Of a stretch of 64,000 nt of DNA, positions 47,168-64,000 are shown one piece after another (the stretch's first letter is position 1; each line of letters opens with the position of its first letter). The stretch covers positions 35,916,805 to 35,980,804 of the forward strand of contig OX439131.1 in the NCBI GenBank assembly GCA_949318235.1. Direction: 5' to 3'. The position numbers were made by a program, and so were the translations under genes. This DNA is from Ecdyonurus torrentis. Its lineage: Eukaryota; Arthropoda; Insecta; Ephemeroptera; Heptageniidae. Under the pieces are notes generated by a model, which was not told the DNA's origin, did no database searches, and was given only the letters and a program-made list of their open reading frames with translations.

Positions 47168-47552
47168 GAGCTGGTATGGCCGAGTGGTGAAGGCAGCTGA
47201 CTCACAACTCTGTACTCCTCACCGAGTATAGGTTCGAGCCACTGCTGGGTGCGTACGTGAAGTGTGAGAGCACAACACGTTGCACGATGCATGTTTACAT
47301 GCATTCCATGACGACGCACAGTATTCGGGAGGTGCATGATTGATGTGATTGCACCGACCAGCCTGCCTAGACGTTTCCACGGTTTCTCTAGGCTGTCATG
47401 GCGAATGCCGGGCTGTGTACTTAGGCCGTGGCCGGCCCGTGTGTGCTTTTCCATTAATTGGAAAGTTCTTACCTGTCAATAAGACAATTTCTTGACTGGG
47501 ACTGGGACTGGTGTATAGCACAATAACACAATATGGCAAGCAAGCAAAAAAA
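47168..47552 (+). mobile_element. full-length tRNA-derived SINE
   Basis: The head resembles a tRNA gene with box A TGGCCGAGTGG (47177-47187) and box B GGTTCGAGCC (47231-47240), both RNA polymerase III promoter elements. A GC-rich body follows (CCACGGTTTCTCTAG, GCGAATGCCGGGCTG, GGCCGTGGCC). The 3' end is AATATGGCAAGCAAGC plus a short A run. The body recalls a central block I remember from insect SINEs; this is from memory and unsearched. The minus-strand open frame across it is not a gene. Confidence 0.8.
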
Positions 47553-49026
47553 GTTATAATTGTAAGTCATTTTGAATTGAATTATTATTATAGAGTTAAA
47601 AATGTGTTATTAGATTGTGAGATAAAAGTGAACATTTGGAACTTTAAATAAAAACAAACAAACATGAATTTAGAAATTGTGTATGAATTTTTTTACTTTC
47701 AAATTATATAGATTTACTATTACTTGTGTTTATTTTATAGGACTCGCTCTCTCGATATATTTATAAGTCAATTAAATTTCAGTCTGCTTATATATATTTT
47801 TAAATATTTTAATTTACTTTTTATTAACTGATATACTAAACTAAAATACTTTTTATTAAGTAATTAATTTTTTTTAAACATAATATTTGGGTCGTCATAT
47901 TATTATTAATCTTTAAATTTTGAGTTTGATTGAATGGAGCCAAATATTTATACCAACATATGTGTTGACATGAGATTTTCTTAATTGTACAAGTAATTAA
48001 CATATACATTACCCTCGTTATAGCAGATCGCAGTTATATATAACTATCCCGGACGTTTAAATCAGTACAAATATTGCAATCTCGTTGTATTTATAGTCAC
48101 CAAGAACAGTGATAAAGTACCATTCATGAATCAGAATATAGCGAAATATTTAAATATGAATAGAATTTGTAATTAGAGTTATTCTTAAAATTACAAAAAT
48201 AGCTGAGAAATAGGACCAGAAAATTTTGAAATATTATATGTCGAATTAATTACTATTAATTATTTATAAAGGAAAACAGCTAATATTTTAATTTTTACGT
48301 CATTCTAATTCAACTTGAAGATAAATGTTAATATTCTATAGATAATGAACTTTGACATATATTGGTCATGAATTCTCTTTGGTAGTTCCCCATTGAAGGT
48401 CATAAAAGGTCAAAATTGTTTTACATACATATAAACACATCGATAAGCATAAAAGTTATCATTATTTGCAAGAAATATTAAAGTTGTAATGTACGTATAT
48501 AAGCAAAAGAGTATAATGAAGAAATATAGCATTACTTGCTTATAGTACATTATTTATAATCCTATTGTACAATAATAGATTAGTTATTTTTTTATAATAT
48601 ATAATAACAATAAAGGAAATAAAAGATTAGAATTTTCTCTAACACTAAAAGTAATAATATATAGAAAAGATTGATGTTATAACTATCAAATCATAATTAT
48701 TTATTACATAAAGATTCACAATGTTATGGAATTTTTTTGCTACATCCCTTCTTTGATAAATTAAATTACTTCTTTCCGTCTATTTAGACTTACAATTTGT
48801 CAAGTATATACACTGAAAGAGTATAACTGAATTGAATAATTTATTACTACGGCATTCAAAACCTAATTACTTTTATCCATAATTAAAATATAATCATTTT
48901 TTAATATCTTAAATTTTTAGTTTTAGTTTCATATTTAAAATTTATTTGAGTAATATGAGATAGTTAAATAATATTTTTTTTTGTATATATAATTTTTTTA
49001 GTTTAAATTTTTTTCTAACAGTGTAA

Positions 49027-49053
49027 TTTTTTTTTTTTTTTTTTTTTTTTTTT
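49027..49053. repeat. poly(T) tract upstream of BTB gene 6
   Basis: About 26 T residues, 190 bp upstream of the ATG. Confidence 0.85.
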
Positions 49054-49170
49054 TGCAAGAAAATTAATGATAGTAAAAAAAAGTGGTAAATATTAGGTCA
49101 TAAGTTTACTATATAAGAAGGTCACAAATAAAATTTATGATTTTTTATTTCTTTTTGTGCACATTTTACC

Positions 49171-49180
49171 TTATATATAG
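49171..49180 (+). promoter_or_regulatory. candidate TATA box of BTB gene 6
   Basis: TTATATATAG about 65-70 bp upstream of the ATG, with an initiator-like CGGTTGTAGTTAG about 30 bp further on. This implies a short 5' UTR without an intron. Confidence 0.5.
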
Positions 49181-49243
49181 CAGTGGATGTACGAAGTTTT
49201 TGTCAATCGGTTGTAGTTAGTTGTGTCTCTTCGCTGCCTCAAC

Positions 49244-58020
<8,777 letters not shown>

Positions 58021-60709
58021 ATGGCAAGGGCGCACTACATAATGGACAAACTTGCTTGGCTGGTGCTTTTGTTTCTAGTTTTACTACCTCGTCTTATTGC
58101 ACTTCAACAAGTAAGTTATTGTCATTATTTTTGCTTCTATAATTAGATTTATGGTGTAATTTATTCAAACACCATTTCAACAATTCTATAATGTGTTACA
58201 TTTTTAAAGGGACAGATTTGACGTAACAATTTTTATTTAGAATTTATCTTTGGGTAAAAGAAAAAAAATTCCATTCTTAAGTGTTATTATATATTATATA
58301 TTTTTTAATTGACTTTCTTATGGTCTCAAACTGATATGAATGATTTTTCAAAAAATGACATTAGGCTAGTATTTAGGTTACTCTTGACCACTTTTCTTTA
58401 TACTTTCTCAAAATAAGTGAAGCAAACACAAAGGAGACAATCAAGAGAATGACTTAACAGGAAAATTTATAACATTTCTTTACATATGTGAGTTATTCTC
58501 TCTAAAATCTATTATTATTATTATTTTTGTTTTTTAGGAAGACAGCAAGCAAGGTCCGTTCTATGATGTTGACGAGTTGATGCATGATCTATTAAAAAGA
58601 CAGCCTCCAGCGTTAGCTCCAGAACAGAAACATAATATTGAAATGCATAAGATCAAGGTGTATATACGCATGTGTCATTACCCAGCTACTAATCATCATT
58701 ATTATTCATTAAATTCTAACGGAATAATATTAAATTTTATAATATTAGATTAAATACTATGTATAATATAATGATATTATTATCTTTTAATATAATGTTA
58801 AATTTCTAATACGTTGTAACATGGCACACTAAAATTTTTAATTATAAAGAATACAATAAAAACTTTATTATTATACTTTAGGGTATTCTTAAATTTTAAA
58901 TTGATAAATTAAACATTGCATATTAACTCAGGATTAAAAATTATTAACAGTTTTTTCTTTCTATATTTTATAGTGTTACTCATTCACGCAAGCCGCAGGA
59001 TTTTGCTCCAAGTTCTTCGTTGCAAAAGATGATGATAAGTATGTCATTAATTTGTTTATATTGTATTATTGGTTAAAATATTTGTGATCATAAATTTTAC
59101 AGAAACTATTGATGTAAGCCTATTTTTATTTAGAAATATATTGATCTATATATTTATTGAAAAGACAGTAATATAATAGCTCACGTTCAAAATATAGGTG
59201 TGTTTTTTATGTAAATAAATTCATCTATTGACAACCCACTTTATAACTATTATTACTATTCCAGGTACGATGATAATACGATCAATCCAAATGAAGATAT
59301 TGATTTTGACGAACTTGTGGAGTACCTAGGTCAAAGTGATGATCACAAGGTATTTAAAAATAAAAATTAATACACGTACTTTCAAAGTGCTATAAAACTT
59401 TTTTGTCTCTGTTTGATAGATTGGTGAAAGTTCACTGTCTGCATTGGTGGACACTTGGCGAGTTGGACTGGAGTCCATGGAGGAAAGATTTCAATATCTG
59501 CAACAAAATGGGCATTTTACTGATTGTGCAATTTTAGTTGGCAACGATAATAATACAAAAGTGAGTTTATTTTATTTGTAATTTCTTCTCAGAAACTTTA
59601 TATATTATGTAACTTATATAAACGAGTAGCTATTTCTTTGACTTTTATTGCTTTTATTTCCTTTCTGTTTACTCTCGCTACTTAATTAATACTATTTATA
59701 CGTACGTATACATTGTTATTGTTTAATTATGATATAAATGAGCTTATTATTATATCCAGTTGTTCCGAGCTCACAAGCTTGTGCTCGCCAGTGCCAGCCC
59801 GGTACTAGAAGCAGTTTTAAAAACCACGTCCGCACTGAAAAAACGACGCATCCGTTTGTCTAATGTCAAACCAGACGTCTTCAAAAGCATCCTCCAGTAA
59901 GTTCCGAAACTGATTTTTAATAAATATTTTTTATTATAACAATCTCAAATAAAATGTAATTATCCCAAGGCCAAATAGTGATAATATATAAATACTGGGT
60001 TGTGGCAATTAAGGTTTATGCAACTTCCCCCCTGGGTTAGAGCCCGGTGCGTGTGTAAAACTCTTACATGAATAAAATAATGTAGTACTCAAAAACAAAA
60101 TAATCATAAATAAATTGCATTTGGATAATTTGAGTTTATCTTAAAGGGGGTTCCAACATTTATAATTATTATTATTGATTTGTAGGTTTGTTTATACCGG
60201 TGAGACTTGTGTGGAATCATTTGACAAAGCTTGTGATCTTCTGCACTCGGCTGCACGTCTTCAATTAGCAGAGCTTGCGCAGTACGCTCGCGCATACCTC
60301 TGGGCAAACCTCTATCCTACCAACATGTGGACAGGCTATCAATGTGCAGAGACTGTTGGGGATATGGAGCTGCAGAACTCCGCTTTGCAGGTATTCAGTC
60401 ATTCTTATAAAATGATTATTGCTAGTGTTTAAAATCATAATGTCTTCAAGGAGAGCAATATATTTTTAAACTTTTGGTAAATTAGAATGAATTTCTGAAA
60501 TTTAAAAATTCCATCCCCACTTTTTTATGTAAAAACTATGATGATTTTTTTAGGACCTGTGATCATAGCTGATTAATGATTATGGTATACATAACAAAAA
60601 ATAGAAATTAATATTTTATATGTGATAGCAAAGTTTCAAAAATTTATAGTTCAATAATTTGTTGTAGGGTGACTTGCTAGTATTTTTCATGTTTGTAGCA
60701 ATCAATGTT

Positions 60710-60761
<52 letters not shown>

Positions 60762-61811
60762 AGGTTATTACAACTTTTAGACACATATTAGTATGCAGAA
60801 CTTCGATTTCAGTTTCAGCATTAAAACAAAAAAAATTGAATCTTGTTTCAGGTTGCTCAATGGAAGTCCAGGGAGGCTATAAAAGATCCATCATTCACAG
60901 ATATTCCTCGAACAACTTTGATTGCCTTTTTAAGGAAAAATGAATTGTCTATTAGCTCAGAACTACAACTGTATGAGGCCAGTTTACGTTGGGCAAAAGC
61001 TGAAGCCAAACGTAGGGGACTTGGTAAGGACCCCGAATCAATGAAAATAGCACTTGGACCTGCACTTGGGCTTATTAGATTTCTGACATTGTCACCAAAA
61101 GAATTTACAGATTCACAAATATCTACCAATCTATTGAATCACACTGAAACATTAGCAATTTTATATAATTTTAATTCACCTGGATCAGCAAGATTACCTG
61201 ATAATTTATCAGCAATTAAAAAACCAAGAGTTGAAAATGGAACTAAACATTTCGATGTTTTAGCAACTGAACAAGAATTTAGTCATTGCAAACATAGATA
61301 TGTACCATTCTTAATTAAAAAGAATTCATATGACGTATTTTCTCATTTTGATTTTTCAATCAAAGGTAAATTTGTTTTACATAATATTCAAATTCCTTCT
61401 CAACTGATGTCAAGAGCAAAAACAGAAAATACAAAAAATAATAATGTAGAAAATGAATATGAATATATCGATGATTATAATGATTCTGAATTTTACGAAG
61501 AAGCTATTACAGTTAATGTTATTTGGAATAATACTTTATTATATTCAGTGCCATATAAAACAGAAGTGCAATATAATTCATTATTAACAATACCTTTTAC
61601 AGAGACTTATAATTTCAATTATTATAGTTATTCACCTGAATCAAATAAGTATAAATTTAAATTTATTTTTCATAAATCTGGCAGATATCCAAGAAAGTTT
61701 ATGAAGCCAAAACCAACAGATATACAAACAAAACAAGTAAATGGGAAACAAATTGTGGTTTGGCATCCAACTGGAGACTCGTTTTTATACTCAATGTCGT
61801 ATTACTACTAA
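58021..61811 (+). CDS. BTB gene 7: signal-peptide BTB-BACK-PHR protein
   Basis: Predicted secreted paralogue, 600 residues; function unknown. Exons: 58021-58110, 58538-58657, 58974-59038, 59265-59349, 59420-59560, 59760-59896, 60186-60390, 60852-61811. The leader has hydrophobic core LAWLVLLFLVLLPRLIA; an internal ATG at codon 8 (MDKLAW) may be the real start. The N-terminal module has CYSFTQAAGFCSKFF and IDFDELVEYL, preceded by a second acidic stretch DVDELMHDLL. BTB has DCAILVG and RAHKLVLASASPVLE with sequon N164-N-T. One cysteine kept in the other six copies (QYCR-type) is Ala here (QYARAYLW). BACK has YEASLRWAKAEAKRRG. PHR starts near 415, has an acidic insert (ENEYEYIDDYND) and ends FLYSMSYYY. 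Exon 8 is less GC-rich at its 5' end than in the other genes. Confidence 0.88.
60711..60758. repeat. (GA)n microsatellite in intron 7 of BTB gene 7
   Basis: About 24 GA units, about 95 bp before the exon 8 acceptor. Confidence 0.95.
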
Positions 61812-63345
61812 AGTGATGATATAAATTATATAACTAAAGCTTTAGTAACCTAAGTTACATAAAACATTGTTCAAATGTTTTTGTTTTTTTAATAATGTGT
61901 TTTCCCTAGCTAACCGATATCGTAGATATCACCTTTAAGTTTTTCAGTCAATATATTTTGGGTAATAAAATTATTTCTAATGAATGATCCCTCAAAGAGA
62001 CAGCAAAAAGAAAGAAAAAATCAAAGAACTAAAAAAAAGAAAAAAAAAAAAGTTCTAAAGTAGAAATATTATATAAAAAAAGTAGTGAATAGAAAAATAT
62101 TTATTTATTTATTTTCTGCGTTGCCAAATACATCACATAATTATATGTGTTGCCATTTTTTTGTAGAATGTTATTTTACAAATTTTGTTGTTATTTTACG
62201 ATAGTAAGTTACATTGTTCATTGTTAAATATGTTTACGATAATAAAGAAGAATATTATAAATTATAATATTACTTTTCATTTCGAAACTCTCCTACTATA
62301 TTTATTTGCTTCATAAATGTAAGCTTTTTTAAAACTTTAATAAATTAAAAACACGTTCATATTATATTTTCATTTCAGATTTTAAAGTCATCTGTAATTT
62401 CATTGCCAATTTATATGTATTTAAAAATGTTGTAAAAAATGAAAAGTAACATGATAAATAAAAGTACTACTAATAGCAACGTGATAAAAAAAATAATAAA
62501 AAAATAATAAAAAGTTCACTAATATATTTTGGTCAACTCCAACGGTATTGTATTGTAGTACTGCTCATTACTGCAATGCCGTAACAAAGAATGAAACCTT
62601 TTTTTTTTTTTTTTTTTTTACTACTAGAGGCATAGCGAATCGCTTTATTTATTAACTTGCATAAGTAACGTTAAAAATTGTTGAACTTTTATTTAATTTA
62701 TTTAATGTGCTTTTGAGAAGAAAAATAAAAATATCAATTTTATTGCAACTTCATTTTTATAAACTGAAAAAAAAAAAAAAAAAATGCGATAACTTTAATT
62801 TTTTAAGGTGCAGTTTATTTCTTCTTCCTTTTTGAATTACTTTTTGTTTGTCCTTTTTTCAGACAATATTTCAATAACAATTTACTATAATTTAGCATTG
62901 TATATTTTTAAGGCAGAGGTTAATGAACTATATTATGCTACAATAAAAAAATAGTGAAATACAGGTATAGATTATATACATAGTACATACACATATTATT
63001 ATATTATTAACTATTAACCAATAGCCAATTAACCAAAGTGAATATTTAAACCCGCATTACTTGAATTTTCAATATTTATTTTATTCCAAGTTAAATTATT
63101 TTAGTATGATTGTGCTATGCGCATTTACCCTATATCCTTGCTATTTTTTTTCTTTGTGATTTAATTTGACAAACGTACTAGGAAAAGGAATTGAAAATTT
63201 CTAGCTCTTGATCAAAATATACAAAATGACAGTATGGCTGTGGCTATATATATAAGATATAAAGGGATAACCATCTGGGTGTATGCGCATGACGTCATAC
63301 TGAATGTGCTCATACGTCACACTAGAGCAGAGCAATGAATAACAA

Positions 63346-63459
63346 TAATGATGTTCGTAAACCCTGTTCTCTTGCACCAAAAAATGCGCATTCCATTTGA
63401 TTAACCATAGCTGATCGTCATTTTAGGAGCAAAGAACAGGGTTTACGAACAGCATTATT
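63346..63459. mobile_element. MITE family B, copy 5 (nested)
   Basis: ATGTTCGTAAACCCTGTTC to GGGTTTACGAACAGCAT with strong terminal repeats; orientation opposite to copies 3 and 4. It is inserted in a family A element. Confidence 0.85.
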
Positions 63460-63513
63460 GCTCAGCATAGGACAGAGCTTTTTTTTTTCCCATTTTCTTT
63501 GGGAAATTAGTTT

Positions 63514-63664
63514 CCCAGTAAACCACAGCTTTTCACAAATAGTTTGCAAGTACTTTTCCGATGTAAGAGTGTCACTCCCAGCTCATGTGACGTCACTGGT
63601 ACTGACATTCTTGCATCGGAAAAGTACTTGCAATGTACATGTGAAAAAACTGTGGTTTACTGGG
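63514..63664. mobile_element. 151-bp palindromic MITE (nested)
   Basis: CCCAGTAAACCACAGCTTTT at the left and AACTGTGGTTTACTGGG at the right. Inner arms GCAAGTACTTTTCCGATG and CATCGGAAAAGTACTTGC pair, and the loop has TGTGACGTCAC. It is inserted in the family A element. Confidence 0.8.
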
Positions 63665-64000
63665 ATTGTTTTTTCCTTTTTCTATAGCATACTTGAAAAT
63701 CTAATTTGACCTGTTCACAGCATCAATGCTCTTAAAATGTTTTAATTTTTTTTTTTTAAGTGGCAAAATGTATAATTTTCCCATACCGGAGCCCATATAT
63801 GTTATTGAATATGCTTAAACATATTATAATATGGCATCAACTTTTACATGAATTCAACTATACCCCAAAAAAATAACCTATATAAAAGTCTATAAGTATA
63901 ACTTGGTGGAATTGATTTCATTATATACTTATTATTTCACAAAATCTTAAATCCCTATTTCTTTTTCAAATTATTATTTTTATTATAAAATATTTATTTT

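Larger units (their letters stand above)
46396..49243. other. head-to-head spacer between BTB genes 5 and 6
   Basis: The gene cluster changes strand here. It contains the promoters of both neighbours, MITE A copy 4 and the full-length SINE; the rest is AT-rich DNA without recognisable genes. Confidence 0.7.
63270..63866. mobile_element. MITE family A copy with two nested insertions
   Basis: Outer element: GGGTGTATGCGCATGACGTCA at the left, the CAGCATAGGACA block, and a TTTTACATGAATTCAACTAT-like right end, in the orientation of copy 1. MITE B (63346-63459) interrupts it between AATGAATAAC and GCTCAGCATAGG, and a third palindromic element (63514-63664) interrupts it further right. Without the two inserts the remainder is about the normal 310-bp length. 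Confidence 0.75.
61812..64000. other. 3' flank of the BTB cluster
   Basis: No further gene was seen. AATAAA near 61964 and 62241 could end BTB gene 7 transcripts. Poly(A) and poly(T) runs occur at about 62600-62620 and 62767-62784. The right end is a nested MITE composite. The cluster may resume beyond the window. Confidence 0.6.

Noticed and set aside
47168..47241. Possible functional tRNA gene
   Set aside because: Box A and box B match, but no full cloverleaf with a paired acceptor stem could be drawn by eye, and a GC-rich SINE body follows directly.
47161..47454. Minus-strand frame of 97 codons with GC-rich codons
   Set aside because: It lies entirely over the tRNA-derived SINE, read antisense to its promoter boxes.
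63458..63709. Plus-strand frame of 83 codons near the right end
   Set aside because: It runs across two MITE boundaries and pairs of inverted arms.

Overview
This is nuclear DNA of an animal. It is very AT-rich, with multi-exon genes, GT-AG introns of about 50 bp to 1.7 kb, long dinucleotide microsatellites and many short inverted-repeat transposons. The SLC18B1-type transporter resembles arthropod members of that family. A tRNA-derived SINE carries a central block that, from memory, recalls insect SINEs. Together these suggest an arthropod, probably an insect, but the species cannot be fixed from the window.

Layout. 1-11000: no convincing gene; microsatellites, small inverted-repeat transposons (MITEs), and one GC-rich candidate exon near 2848. 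11151-15140 (+): an 11-exon, 483-residue major-facilitator transporter of the SLC18B1 type. 16705-61811: seven paralogous genes, five on the minus strand (16705-21962, 25727-31453, 31808-35745, 37809-41517, 43566-46395) and two on the plus strand (49244-54103, 58021-61811). The strand switch lies at 46.4-49.2 kb, where there is a SINE. A degenerate 3' fragment of one paralogue lies at about 22310-22620. 61812-64000: intergenic DNA with a composite of nested MITEs.

The main result is the seven-gene family. Each gene reconstructs to eight coding exons with the same intron phases (0,0,2,0,0,2,0), an exon 7 of exactly 205 nt, and a BTB-BACK-PHR architecture like the cytosolic CUL3 adaptors BTBD1/2/3/6. 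Unlike those proteins, each begins with its own exon encoding a hydrophobic signal-peptide-like leader. An N-terminal Cys-containing module follows in all seven. Each also has an N-glycosylation sequon at the same place in the first BTB hairpin, plus nearly invariant extra cysteines. No membrane anchor or ER-retention tail is visible. The simplest reading is a tandemly expanded family of secreted BTB-BACK-PHR proteins. Their role is unknown: they may be extracellular glycoproteins or exported (for example salivary or venom) proteins.

The cluster records its own history. The gene at 25.7-31.5 kb plus the 3' end of its neighbour was duplicated to give the gene at 16.7-22.0 kb and the 3' fragment. 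Transposons then inserted into one copy, and the other copy keeps an empty site. The BACK-coding part of three genes is nearly identical and GC-rich, while the adjoining PHR part is diverged and AT-rich, which suggests gene conversion. All exon joins are read by eye and need transcript support.
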